Source of the DNA: Oceanospirillum sp047518265
GTDB taxonomy: Bacteria > Pseudomonadota > Gammaproteobacteria > Pseudomonadales > Halomonadaceae
Direction of reading: 5' to 3'
NCBI GenBank assembly: GCA_047518265.1
Contig: JAKZRG010000008.1
Coordinates: 1-64,000, forward strand
DNA: 64,000 nucleotides
Part shown: positions 52,791 to 61,214 of the stretch, piece after piece
Layout: each line of letters begins with the position of its first letter
Position numbering within the stretch: the first letter of the stretch is position 1
Notes under the pieces: generated by a model
The model's database searches: none
Seen by the model: only the letters and a program-made list of their open reading frames with translations
Told to the model about the DNA's origin: nothing
Translations under genes and position numbers: made by a program

Positions 52791-53270
52791 ATGAAAGGTA
52801 ATAGCAAAGTACTGGGCCATCTACAGTCTTTATTAAATAACGAACTTATGGCTCGGGATCAATATCTAGCCCATTCCAATATATTTAAAGATTGGGGGCT
52901 GCATAAACTGCATGAGCGCCTGCATCACGAAATGGAGGAAGAGACAGAACACGCTGAAGCTTTAATAGAACGCATGCTGTTTCTAGAAGCGACCCCGGAC
53001 ATGAATGGTCATGCCGATGCTAATGTTGGACAAGATGTCGTCAGCATGTTCAAAAATGATTTAGCTGTGGAGTATGAAGTCGATAAAGCTTTAAAAGAAG
53101 CCATAGCCGTCTGCGAAGAGGAGAAGGACTACGTTTCACGTAAAATTCTAGTAAAACTGCTGGATGATACTGAGATGGATCACGCTTACTGGCTGGAACA
53201 ACAGTTACGTCTTATTGATATGATGGGATTACCCAATTACCTGCAAAAACACATGCAATCTGGTAGTTAA
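52791..53270 (+). CDS. bfrB: bacterioferritin subunit 2 (ferroxidase-active, lacking heme ligand)
   Basis: A 159-residue Bfr subunit. Ferroxidase residues E18, Y25, E51, H54, E94, E127 and H130 align with E. coli Bfr, while M52 is replaced by T in EMEEETEHAEALIERM. It therefore oxidises Fe(II) but should not bind bridging heme by itself. Together with the upstream subunit it should make mixed 24-mers, as described for such pairs in Pseudomonas and Neisseria. GAGGAAG precedes the ATG. A strong terminator follows about 100 bases downstream. Confidence 0.93.
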   Translation: MKGNSKVLGHLQSLLNNELMARDQYLAHSNIFKDWGLHKLHERLHHEMEEETEHAEALIERMLFLEATPDMNGHADANVGQDVVSMFKNDLAVEYEVDKALKEAIAVCEEEKDYVSRKILVKLLDDTEMDHAYWLEQQLRLIDMMGLPNYLQKHMQSGS

Positions 53271-53366
53271 ATCTAAGCTAAAACAACTTATTATGAGTCA
53301 ATAACGAACTAAAGGTGTTAATCAAAATAAATTTTAATGGATAACCGAATGCCAATTGTATCACCC

Positions 53367-53405
53367 AAACCGAAGTTCGATTCTTGCGACGACTTCGGTT
53401 TTTTA
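53367..53405 (+). terminator. intrinsic terminator of the bfr operon
   Basis: AAACCGAAGT (53367-53376) pairs with ACTTCGGTTT (53392-53401), followed by a T-run to 53404. It is 96 bases after the bfrB stop. Confidence 0.85.
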
Positions 53406-53479
53406 GTACCTAATATCCCTGTTAAGAGACCAGAAAAGTACATTCCGAACCTGTAGATATTGAGTTAAGAGGTATTGAG

Positions 53480-53701
53480 TTAAGCGGCACAAACCTGACC
53501 TGCATTAACAATATCCACCGCCAGCTGCTCTGCCAAACGCTCGGATTCAGCACTTAAAATTTCACGGGCATCAGGAATACACATACCGCAACTATTGGCT
53601 ACGCCCAGCTTTTTCCGCAATGTTTTGAGATCGCTATCGCCGGATTGAATGGCATCGCGAATTTGCTGATCAGTTACACCTGAGCATAAACAAACGTACA
53701 T
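53480..53701 (-). CDS. bfd: bacterioferritin-associated ferredoxin Bfd
   Basis: A 73-residue [2Fe-2S] protein. The four cluster cysteines follow the Bfd pattern: MYVCLCSGVTDQQIRDAI gives C4 and C6, and VANSCGMCIPDAREIL gives the last two. Bfd docks on bacterioferritin and passes electrons to the heme so that stored iron is released. Its gene is convergent with the two bfr genes. A Fur-box-like palindrome lies 36-55 bases upstream of the start codon, so it should be expressed under iron starvation. Confidence 0.95.
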   Translation of the reverse strand: MYVCLCSGVTDQQIRDAIQSGDSDLKTLRKKLGVANSCGMCIPDAREILSAESERLAEQLAVDIVNAGQVCAA

Positions 53702-53737
53702 AAACTTATCACTCTAAATATCTGTTTCCTCAATAAT

Positions 53738-53756
53738 AATGATAAGACTTATCATT
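53738..53756 (-). promoter_or_regulatory. Fur-box-like palindrome upstream of bfd
   Basis: The 19-base sequence AATGATAAGACTTATCATT has nine-base perfect arms around one central base. Its core TGATAAGACTTATCA differs from the Fur 7-1-7 consensus at two positions. The place directly upstream of bfd, a Fur target in other proteobacteria, supports the call. Confidence 0.7.
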
Positions 53757-53767
53757 TGCAAGAGTGT

Positions 53768-54745
53768 TTACAGAGTGAAACGATTGCGAAATGCTGAAGG
53801 GCTTTCTCCCTGCCACCGCTGCCATAAATGACGAAGACTACGCTCTGATTCAAAACCACAACGATGAGCGATCTCCACCAAAGGAAAGGATGTTTGTTGT
53901 AATAGTTGTTTGGATAGCTCTAAGCGTGCTTGTTGAATCCAATCTTGTAGCGAACTACCAGTGGCTTGTTTAAATAAACGCCTCAGTTGTCGTTCTCCTA
54001 TATGCACTTTATTCGCCAAATCGACAATACGCCAAGGGTGACCGGGTTGTGACATGACGGCATCTTGTACGGTATGAATGCGAGCATGAATATGATTACG
54101 GTGCTGTAACCAAAAGCTTAACTGAGGTTCTTGTCCTGTTCGACGCTGAAAAACCACCATATCTCTTGCAATTCGTGCCGCAAGATCATGACCATAATGT
54201 TCAGCGGTTAACTGCAAACACAAATCAATGCCCGTGGTGATACCTGCACTGGTCCAGTACTTTTTATCCCGAACAAAAATACAGTTCTCTTGTACGTTAG
54301 CTTTTGGTGCTAAACGCTTTAGATCTTCTAGCAGTTCATGATGAGAGGTGCAATTACGGCCATCCAATAGCCCTGCATAAGCCGCTAATAAGGAACCTGA
54401 GCAGATCCCTCCTATCAGTTGAAATTGATCAGCCGTTTGCTGTAACCATTGCCTCGCTTTGCGGTAATAATCAGTTTCTAAGTATTTCACCGCTTGAGTT
54501 GTCCCGATTAACCACAACCAGCTGTTATCAGGTACAGCTTCTGGTAGAGGCTCCAGCTGACTGAACAAAAGCCCTTGATGACACCGAGCCTCGGAATCCG
54601 TGGAGATATAATGCAAATCGATTTGATCTCGTAACCAATCATGACCAAAAATCTGCCCAGGAGCAGCTAAATCTAATAGATGGACACCCGGTAAAACCAA
54701 TAGGTATACCGGGCGTTTTGTTACAGGTTTTATTATATTTGTCAT
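53768..54745 (-). CDS. GlxA-family AraC-type regulator (DJ-1/PfpI + HTH)
   Basis: A 325-residue regulator with an N-terminal DJ-1/PfpI-like domain (about 10-190: PVYLLVLPGVHLLDLAAPGQIF, LIGGICSGSLLAAYAGLLDGR with the elbow cysteine, TSAGITTGIDLCLQL) and a C-terminal AraC double helix-turn-helix (about 225-325: RIVDLANKVHIGERQLRRLFKQATG, LVEIAHRCGFESERSLRHLW). This GlxA-type group includes regulators of amine or glycine-betaine catabolism. Downstream genes are the bfd locus, upstream DUF1272 is on the same strand, 11 bases away, and likely co-transcribed. Ligand unknown. Confidence 0.92.
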   Translation of the reverse strand: MTNIIKPVTKRPVYLLVLPGVHLLDLAAPGQIFGHDWLRDQIDLHYISTDSEARCHQGLLFSQLEPLPEAVPDNSWLWLIGTTQAVKYLETDYYRKARQWLQQTADQFQLIGGICSGSLLAAYAGLLDGRNCTSHHELLEDLKRLAPKANVQENCIFVRDKKYWTSAGITTGIDLCLQLTAEHYGHDLAARIARDMVVFQRRTGQEPQLSFWLQHRNHIHARIHTVQDAVMSQPGHPWRIVDLANKVHIGERQLRRLFKQATGSSLQDWIQQARLELSKQLLQQTSFPLVEIAHRCGFESERSLRHLWQRWQGESPSAFRNRFTL

Positions 54746-54756
54746 ATCAAGATGAT

Positions 54757-55065
54757 TTATCGTTGTTCCGGTGGGATATGCTTTACCTTACCTGAAAATA
54801 ACTTTAGCGCTTCTATACTGTATTGAGTATGGACTCTCTCAATTGCCGCAGGCTGATTTTTCAGGCTAACGCCTTCACGCCTTACCTCTCTTGGACGTAT
54901 AGGCCTGGGCATAAATCCGCCGCCGCAGTTAGGGCAGACATTACTCAGTATATTGTCTACACAATCTCGACAAAACGTACACTCATAAGAACAGATCATA
55001 GCCTCGGTTGAGTCAGGCAGAAGATCCTTATCACAGCACTCACAGTTCGGTCGTATATCGAGCAT
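54757..55065 (-). CDS. DUF1272 zinc-finger-like protein
   Basis: A 102-residue protein. The first 60 residues carry the DUF1272 cysteine pattern: RPNCECCDKDLLPDSTEA, ICSYECTFCRDCVDNIL, and NVCPNCGGGFMPRP, likely two zinc sites. The last part is polar and Arg rich. It lies 11 bases upstream of the GlxA-type regulator and 25 bases downstream of the cysteine hydrolase, all on the minus strand, so the three may form one transcript. Function unknown. Confidence 0.88.
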   Translation of the reverse strand: MLDIRPNCECCDKDLLPDSTEAMICSYECTFCRDCVDNILSNVCPNCGGGFMPRPIRPREVRREGVSLKNQPAAIERVHTQYSIEALKLFSGKVKHIPPEQR

Positions 55066-55090
55066 TTTTGATAGCCTCTTTATTTAAACA

Positions 55091-55639
55091 TCACAATTTA
55101 GGCGTGTAATCCGCGACCTGAGTAATATGGGCAAAGCGATCCTTCAAGACCGTAGCCGTGCGTTGGTATAACATCTGGGCGCTGACTTCTTCACCGGTGA
55201 TAGCATCAACCATAGGGAAGGTTAGCGTTGCATCCAAAACAAAATCCACTTGATAACCCAGATCACTGGCGACACGGGTTGTTGTCTCGCAGCACTGTTC
55301 GGTACGAATACCACAAACCCTTAACTGCGTGATGCCTTTATCTTGTAACCATTGGTGCAAACCACTATCTGTCAGAGCGTTATGTACTTTTTTATTGAAC
55401 ACGGGCTCATTAGCTTCGGGTTGTAGGAAGTTCATCAAACGGACAAAACCGGACTCAGGAGAGAATATACCTTCCTCCTCGTTATGTAGCACGTAAACGA
55501 CTTGCCAGTCCTGTTGACGAGCAGAGGCGATAAGTTGACAAACATTACGACTAAAGCGCTGATGATCACTTTCTAGCCAAGAAGGGCGCTGCTGAAAAGA
55601 GTCCTGTACATCAACAACGAGCAGTGCAGTCTGATTCAT
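55091..55639 (-). CDS. isochorismatase-family cysteine hydrolase
   Basis: A 182-residue enzyme. The catalytic triad of the family is visible: Asp in ALLVVDVQDSF, Lys in VFNKKVHNALTDSGL, and Cys in RVCGIRTEQCCETTTRVASDLGY. The cis-peptide region CGIRTEQC is typical. Members hydrolyse isochorismate, nicotinamide or other amides; the substrate here is unknown. It is first in a likely three-gene unit with DUF1272 and the GlxA-type regulator, which suggests the regulator controls it. Confidence 0.9.
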   Translation of the reverse strand: MNQTALLVVDVQDSFQQRPSWLESDHQRFSRNVCQLIASARQQDWQVVYVLHNEEEGIFSPESGFVRLMNFLQPEANEPVFNKKVHNALTDSGLHQWLQDKGITQLRVCGIRTEQCCETTTRVASDLGYQVDFVLDATLTFPMVDAITGEEVSAQMLYQRTATVLKDRFAHITQVADYTPKL

Positions 55640-55799
55640 CTCAAAATCCTCTTACTTATTTTGGTGTTAAAAATGGCTAGAATCTATCCCTTTGAAGGAA
55701 TGAATGAATAACTAGCCTGTTAAAATAGTAAGGTGATTTTGTGGGATACTGAGTTTAAAGGGGAGATATAAAACTGTCGAAAACCGGACGAATTCGGAC

Positions 55800-57140
55800 T
55801 TATTTAGCTAAAGGTTTGTTTTGACTATCAGGTTCGTCACAGGCAAAACAGTAGCTGTTTTTACCGCTACGTTTTACTCGATACATGGATTGGTCGGCAG
55901 CCTTTAGCAATTCCTCGGCGCTACAACCGGATACTGGGTAAAGGGCGATACCGATGCTGGCGCCGATTAAACCTTCTACCGCTTGTTCATTTTCATCGCA
56001 AATTGGGAAGGGGAGTGATATTTGGTTGATCACCTGATGGGCGATCTGTGCAGAATCATCCCGGTGAGCAATATCCGGTAAGATAATAATAAATTCATCG
56101 CCACCAATTCGGCCAACCGTATCCGAGCTTTGCACCAGTGCTGATAAACGCTGGGCTACGGTTTTAAGTACTTGATCACCGGCATCATGACCGTAGTTAT
56201 CATTGATGGCTTTAAAGCCGTCTAGATCCACAAACATCAGGGCAACTTGCTTATGCCCTTCTTTTGCTTGAGAGAAGGCCTGCTCCATGCGCTTTTTACA
56301 TAAACGTAAACCTGGCAAACCGGTTAGCGCATCGTAATGGGCCAGCTTCTTTAATTCCGTTTTTCGCTGCTCAGCTTTCGTGAGCGCATCATGTAATTCC
56401 GTCACATCATATTCGGAGACTAGGGTGATGTAATCCCCTGTTAATGGATGGCGGCTGGTGCGAATATTCACATTATGGCGACGTACACCTTTTTGAGTAC
56501 ACATCAAGTGCTCTTGTTGACCATCCTTGTGAGCTTGGGCCTGTTGTAAGCGTATTCTACCTTCAGCTCTGTCTGCAAAGCGCCGTTCAAACTCTGAGTA
56601 ATCCTCTATTAAAAATGAATTGGCTTGATAGCCATAGAGCTCTGCTGCCACAGGGTTCTCAAATAAAGGGACACCCTGCAAGGTAAAGCTTGTGACAGAA
56701 ACAGAGGTATAACGAATGGCTTCAGCAAAAATAAGAGTCTCTGTATCCTCTCCCAGATTCACCTCTTCGCTAATAAAGGCAATGATCCCCCTATGCTTCT
56801 CAGGCCCAAGTAAAACAGCCTTATGGCGCATTAGGAGCGTTTTAGGTTGACCATTAGGGTAGGTTGTCCAAGGATCTACCGTCATACCTTGAGCGACGGC
56901 CTTGTAGAAGGTTTGTTCCGTGCGTTGACGAGCACTGTCGGTATCAGCGGAGAGGTCTTTATCAATTAACTGCTGTACTTGATCCAACCCCCAAAAACTA
57001 AGGGCATGTGTGTTACCCCACCAGAAGCCATGCCGATCCAAATCAAAAATCCAGATAATATCGGGAACCAACTCAAAACCGGTAATCGCTTGGAAGGATT
57101 CTAGGACTGGTAGATGATCAAAGTTTGTTTCAGTGTACAC
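55800..57140 (-). CDS. PAS-GGDEF diguanylate cyclase
   Basis: About 446 residues. The open frame begins at a TTG at 57170; a GTG at 57140 with GAGGG seven bases before it is preferred. The N-terminal module (about 10-130) and a second PAS-like module (about 140-265: LQGVPLFENPVAAELYGYQ) precede GGDEF (about 285-440) with the active motif GGDEF in VGRIGGDEFIIILPD and the metal-binding MFVDLDGFKAINDNYGHDAGD. The conserved terminal MYRVKRSGKNSYC completes it. Cytosolic; it makes c-di-GMP in response to an unknown PAS ligand. Monocistronic. Confidence 0.9.
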   Translation of the reverse strand: MYTETNFDHLPVLESFQAITGFELVPDIIWIFDLDRHGFWWGNTHALSFWGLDQVQQLIDKDLSADTDSARQRTEQTFYKAVAQGMTVDPWTTYPNGQPKTLLMRHKAVLLGPEKHRGIIAFISEEVNLGEDTETLIFAEAIRYTSVSVTSFTLQGVPLFENPVAAELYGYQANSFLIEDYSEFERRFADRAEGRIRLQQAQAHKDGQQEHLMCTQKGVRRHNVNIRTSRHPLTGDYITLVSEYDVTELHDALTKAEQRKTELKKLAHYDALTGLPGLRLCKKRMEQAFSQAKEGHKQVALMFVDLDGFKAINDNYGHDAGDQVLKTVAQRLSALVQSSDTVGRIGGDEFIIILPDIAHRDDSAQIAHQVINQISLPFPICDENEQAVEGLIGASIGIALYPVSGCSAEELLKAADQSMYRVKRSGKNSYCFACDEPDSQNKPLAK

Positions 57141-57327
57141 ACAATTACCCTCAACTCTATTTATCCTCAATCTTTAACATGCTCAATATCAGCTTTTAAT
57201 ACAGTGCTTTTAATTTTACCTTGGACAAACTAAGAAACATTAAGTTGAGGATGAATAGCTGTATCTTTAACCCATCATTAAACATCGGTCAGCTCTGAAT
57301 TCGCAAGGATCTATGCGAAGAATAGTG

Positions 57328-57567
57328 TCACGTTTTGTTACTTGCAGAGGAACGTAAAGGCTGTAGCAACTCCTCTAGGCCGTTCACTTGTAGCTCTAAC
57401 ATCAAGGCCATTAGCTGCCCCAGCTCTCCTTTTGGAAACTCTTTTTTACTGAACCACAATAGATACTCTTCTGGCAGATCCATCAATACGCGACCTTGGT
57501 ATTTTCCAAAAGGCATTTTCATATTGGCCAGCTTCACCAATTGTTGAGGATTCATTGCGTCTAGCAT
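57328..57567 (-). CDS. DUF3820 family protein
   Basis: About 79 residues from the ATG at 57567; the open frame extends to 57603. The DUF3820 signature is QQLVKLANMKMPFGKYQGRVLMDLPEEYLLWFSKKEFPKGELGQLM, complete here. The family is annotated elsewhere as putative quorum-sensing-regulated virulence factor, but its role is unknown. It is a monocistronic small gene. Confidence 0.87.
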   Translation of the reverse strand: MLDAMNPQQLVKLANMKMPFGKYQGRVLMDLPEEYLLWFSKKEFPKGELGQLMALMLELQVNGLEELLQPLRSSASNKT

Positions 57568-57656
57568 AATTATTACCGAGTCACTAAGCAGGAGAGGAAG
57601 CACAGAATAATAAAGGATAAGAGGCGGAGAATGTAATTATTGAGATAGAAAAACGC

Positions 57657-57685
57657 AAAAAACCGATACCCGGAACAGTATCGGT
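57657..57685 (-). terminator. intrinsic terminator after mqo
   Basis: On the minus strand ACCGATAC (57685-57678) pairs with GTATCGGT (57669-57662), then TTTTTT follows (57661-57656). It lies 93 bases after the mqo stop codon and has an eight-base perfect stem and eight-base loop. Confidence 0.82.
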
Positions 57686-57777
57686 CTTTTGGTGTACTTA
57701 ATACTCTAAAACAACCTATCTTTTAACCTACTCTAGCTACGTCGCTAAACCCTAAGCAGAGTAGTGTTCGTCAAAGA

Positions 57778-59280
57778 TTAAGCTTCTACAGCTTCAATTT
57801 CACGGTTCAGCTGTAATGTTCCTAAAGTATGCTCACGTACTTCTTTTAACAGCTCTGGTTGATCGGTCAATGATTGTCCATAAGAAGGGATCATTGCTTT
57901 CATTTTTGCTTGCCACTCAGGGCTCTGCATTTTATCAGCAAAGCAGGTCTCAATGATCGAGATCATCGTATTAACAGAGGTAGACGCACCTGGAGATGCC
58001 CCTAAAAGTGCCGCTAATGTACCGTCTGCAGTGGTAATCGCTTCTGTGCCAAACTCTAACTTACCCTTACCTTTCTGATCCTTTTTGATGATCTGAACAC
58101 GCTGACCTGCCATCGCCAATTCCCAGTCATCATCTTTTGCTTCAGGGAAGAAGTTACGTAAAGCATCACAACGAGCGGTATGGGTTTGACGCACTTCACT
58201 GATCAAGTAACGGGTAAGATCCATATTATTCATGCCTACCGATAGCATCGAGGTCAGGTTATCTGCCTTAATACTGGATGGTAAATCGAACATGGAGCCT
58301 TTTTTCAGGAATTTGGTTGTAAAGCCAGCAAATGGGCCAAACAGCAGAGCTTTTTTACCATTAATAATACGAGTATCTAGATGGGGTACTGACATCGGTG
58401 GCGCACCAATAGGTGCCGTACCGTATACCTTAGCCATATGCTGTTCAGCAATTTCTGGCTTTTTACAAACTAGCCACATACCACTGACAGGGAAGCCGCC
58501 GTAACCTTTACCTTCAGGGACACCTGCTTTTTGAAGCAGAGGCAAAGCGCCGCCACCAGCACCTAAGAAGACAAAACCAGCATTAATTGTCACATTGCTG
58601 CCATTTTTATCTTTTAAAGTAACATTCCAACGGCCATCACGATCTTTTTTCAAATCTTGAACATTGTGCTGCAATAGCAGTTCGTAATTGTCTTGCTGTT
58701 CAAGATATTTGACCATGTTGCGTGCAACAGAACCAAAATCAACATCGGAGCCGTAACGTACACGAGTGGCTGCAACGGGTTGACTTGGGTCGCGGTTTTC
58801 CATGACCAACGGCATCCATTGACGGATAATCTCATGATCTTCGCTGTAGTCCATATCCAGAAAGGATTGGCTTTTACTTAGAGATTCATGACGAGTGCGC
58901 AGGAATTGAACATTTTCCTCACCCCAAACAAAGCTACAATGGGGCGCAGGATTGATAAATTGATCCGGCGAAGGCATCGCTTGCTGTTTGACCAGATAGG
59001 ACCAAAACTGCAGGCTGATTTCAAAAGCGGAGTTGATTGCAAAGGCTTTAGAGGTGTTGACACTGCCATCGGATAATTGCGGAGTATAATTTAACTCGCA
59101 ATAAGCGGCGTGTCCTGTACCGGCATTGTTCCAGCCGTCTGTACTTTCATGGGCCACATGGTCTAAACGTTCGACCATGATTAAATTTAAAGAAGGGTCT
59201 AGCTGCTTTAACAGCATGCCTAGAGTAGTGCTCATCGCACCTGCCCCTACTAGCAATACATCTGCAGTTTTTGCGGTCAT
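57778..59280 (-). CDS. mqo: malate:quinone oxidoreductase
   Basis: About 500 residues, usual for Mqo. The ATG at 59280 is preferred over a TTG at 59301. FAD-binding start TADVLLVGAGAMSTTLGMLLKQL; family motifs STDGWNNAGTGHAAYCELNYTP, WGEENVQFLRTRHESL, RVRYGSDVDFGSVARNM, GFVFLGAGGGALPLLQKAG, FPVSGMWLVCKKPE, GPFAGFTTKFLKKGS and LLGASPGASTSV. It oxidises L-malate to oxaloacetate at the inner face of the membrane and reduces quinone. It is transcribed alone with a long upstream region and a terminator after it. Confidence 0.96.
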   Translation of the reverse strand: MTAKTADVLLVGAGAMSTTLGMLLKQLDPSLNLIMVERLDHVAHESTDGWNNAGTGHAAYCELNYTPQLSDGSVNTSKAFAINSAFEISLQFWSYLVKQQAMPSPDQFINPAPHCSFVWGEENVQFLRTRHESLSKSQSFLDMDYSEDHEIIRQWMPLVMENRDPSQPVAATRVRYGSDVDFGSVARNMVKYLEQQDNYELLLQHNVQDLKKDRDGRWNVTLKDKNGSNVTINAGFVFLGAGGGALPLLQKAGVPEGKGYGGFPVSGMWLVCKKPEIAEQHMAKVYGTAPIGAPPMSVPHLDTRIINGKKALLFGPFAGFTTKFLKKGSMFDLPSSIKADNLTSMLSVGMNNMDLTRYLISEVRQTHTARCDALRNFFPEAKDDDWELAMAGQRVQIIKKDQKGKGKLEFGTEAITTADGTLAALLGASPGASTSVNTMISIIETCFADKMQSPEWQAKMKAMIPSYGQSLTDQPELLKEVREHTLGTLQLNREIEAVEA

Positions 59281-59301
59281 ACGAGCTTCGCCATTTATCA
59301 A

Positions 59302-59964
59302 TTAATTGGGATTGAACCGACACCAGACGTTAGCTTTTGGCTTCACTGCAATTCAAAGCATAAAATAAATTGCAGCGTGTCTGGATATCCCTTGTTTTAG
59401 TTATAGTCACCAGATCTTCATCCATACCTGATACCAGGTGGTTAGATGAGACATTTTGTCCTTAGTTCCGGTCAGATGGCGCAGAATTATACGGATTCTA
59501 TTGCAAATGTCTTGGGCAAAAATGGCATATTAGGTTATCAATTGGGCGAATAATGCACCTAAAGTATTAGTTTTAACCGCCTGTAATCCCTCAGTATTTG
59601 GAAAAAATACGCCTTTAGTCCCGGTTTATCCGCATCCGTCAGTTTGTGTCCCTAGCCTTTAAGACGTGTTGATATTGTTTGATTTTATGCTGCGCTGCAG
59701 CTTTTTTAGAACTATTTGTGCCATAAAAAGGAAAAAAAGATCTAAAAAAATCTAAAAAATATTAGGTGTTGAGTTGTTATTGCTAGATTTTGGCTGGTAC
59801 CACTTAGTCTATTTTCTGGCTTTTTATAGAAATACAATGTGATTCATCTGTTTTATGCTGTATATGCGCGGGTGCTGATAATGTCGAATGATGTGATTCG
59901 CTCTATTGCTTCAACAGAAAGGTGAAACGAAGATAAAAAAGGAAGATTTAGATTCAAACACAGT
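59302..59964. other. long intergenic region, possible home of a plus-strand transcript
   Basis: About 660 bases without a solid gene between mqo and the CZB-GGDEF gene. It includes the mqo promoter on the minus strand. On the plus strand it ends in a strong terminator (59965-59994) although no plus-strand gene is present. A 14-codon ORF with an ATG at 59881 (MSNDVIRSIASTER) is the only visible coding hint, and is not supported by a good ribosome site. Confidence 0.4.
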
Positions 59965-59994
59965 AAGTGTAAAGGGATACCCTTTACACTTTTT
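59965..59994 (+). terminator. intrinsic terminator without an assigned plus-strand gene
   Basis: AAGTGTAAAGGG (59965-59976) and CCCTTTACACTT (59980-59991) form a perfect twelve-base stem with a three-base loop, directly followed by a T-run to 59994. On the minus strand no T-run follows. The stop codon of the CZB-GGDEF gene lies within the stem. Confidence 0.85.
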
Positions 59995-60958
59995 GGCAAA
60001 ATTGTTGTATCAGTTTGGTATTCTGTTCGCCGCCTTGCACGGCTTTTGCAACCTCTTCAGCATTCACTTTTACGGTGCAGTTACGCCCATTTTCTTTGGC
60101 ATAATATAGTGCTGTATCGGCCCGTTTAATGGATGTTTTTATATCACAGTGTAGACACAGCTGAGTGACACCAAAGGATGCAGTGATTCCCAAGCTTTCT
60201 CCCTGATGAGTAATATGGGTCTCCTGTAGTTCCTGTCGAACTCTTTCAATCACTAAACAGGTATCTTCCAGTGTCATATCAGGGAAAACAAATAAAAATT
60301 CTTCGCCGCCAAAACGTGCCACTGTATCGTGGCGACGAATCGCCTGATGAAAAACCGAAGCTGTACTTTGCAAGATAAGATCGCCCACGTCATGACCATA
60401 GGTATCATTAACTCGCTTAAATTTATCGATATCTGCTAATACGATACAACTATGAGAATCTTCAGCCCGTTGCATGCGGTGCATCTCATGGGCTAGAACC
60501 GTATCTACGGAACGACGATTCATTAATTTAGTCAATGCATCAAATTGGTGTTTATTCGTTGCTGTAAACTCCAGTACTTGGATAACCGTATCAAAAAACT
60601 CTTTTTGACTATTTTGAAACCCCTTAAATAGGGCCTTATCAACAGAACCATCAAGATTGAGCTGATCGACTAAAGCTTTGGCTTGTACATGCAACAGTTG
60701 ATGATATTTGTCTAGCTTCAGGAAAGAGCCTTGCTGGAAGATTGGGTCTTTAAACAAGTGATCAATCCAGCAACCGAACTGACAGTGTTTATGGGCATCC
60801 TCGGCAATAAAGTCCAAATCATCCAGTGGCTGACGCAATACCAAAGCCTCGTACAGCTTATTCATCCATTTACGGTGTTCTGAGAGCGAACGCTTAACAT
60901 CTTCAGCAAGAGTTTCAAATTCATGTTGATCGATGCTTTCTAATAGATGTTCAAGCAT
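59984..60958 (-). CDS. dgcZ: zinc-sensing diguanylate cyclase (CZB-GGDEF, DgcZ-like)
   Basis: A 324-residue protein. The N-terminal CZB domain (about 15-130) carries the likely zinc ligands H28 (SEHRKW), C59 (HCQFGCWI), H86 and H90 (KYHQLLH), spaced as in E. coli DgcZ (H22, C52, H79, H83). The GGDEF domain (about 155-310) has the active motif GGEEF in VARFGGEEFLFVFPD and VLADIDKFKRVNDTYGHDVGD. Zinc binding to the CZB domain inhibits the cyclase in E. coli, so c-di-GMP would rise when zinc is low. Monocistronic; its stop overlaps a plus-strand terminator. Confidence 0.92.
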   Translation of the reverse strand: MLEHLLESIDQHEFETLAEDVKRSLSEHRKWMNKLYEALVLRQPLDDLDFIAEDAHKHCQFGCWIDHLFKDPIFQQGSFLKLDKYHQLLHVQAKALVDQLNLDGSVDKALFKGFQNSQKEFFDTVIQVLEFTATNKHQFDALTKLMNRRSVDTVLAHEMHRMQRAEDSHSCIVLADIDKFKRVNDTYGHDVGDLILQSTASVFHQAIRRHDTVARFGGEEFLFVFPDMTLEDTCLVIERVRQELQETHITHQGESLGITASFGVTQLCLHCDIKTSIKRADTALYYAKENGRNCTVKVNAEEVAKAVQGGEQNTKLIQQFCQKV

Positions 60959-61214
60959 GATTAACCTCTTGTTTTAGAATAAGAATACTAATTTATTTAT
61001 AGCAGGATTGTCGTATTAAGACTATTTAAAGAGTGAAAGATTCAGAGCTAAATCAAGTTTATTAGCAATAAGACATATTTTGTCGTTTATCTCTTGATTA
61101 GAATGCCAAGGAGGGAGACAGTGGTAGAACAGGCTTGGGGAGGGATAAACTAAAAAGAGGAATAAGAAACGGAGCACACAGAATGTGCCCCGGTATAAAT
61201 AATGTTTAGGTAAA

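Noticed and set aside
54823..55011. Plus-strand open frame across the DUF1272 gene
   Set aside because: Shadow frame; DUF1272 on the minus strand has the conserved cysteine pattern.
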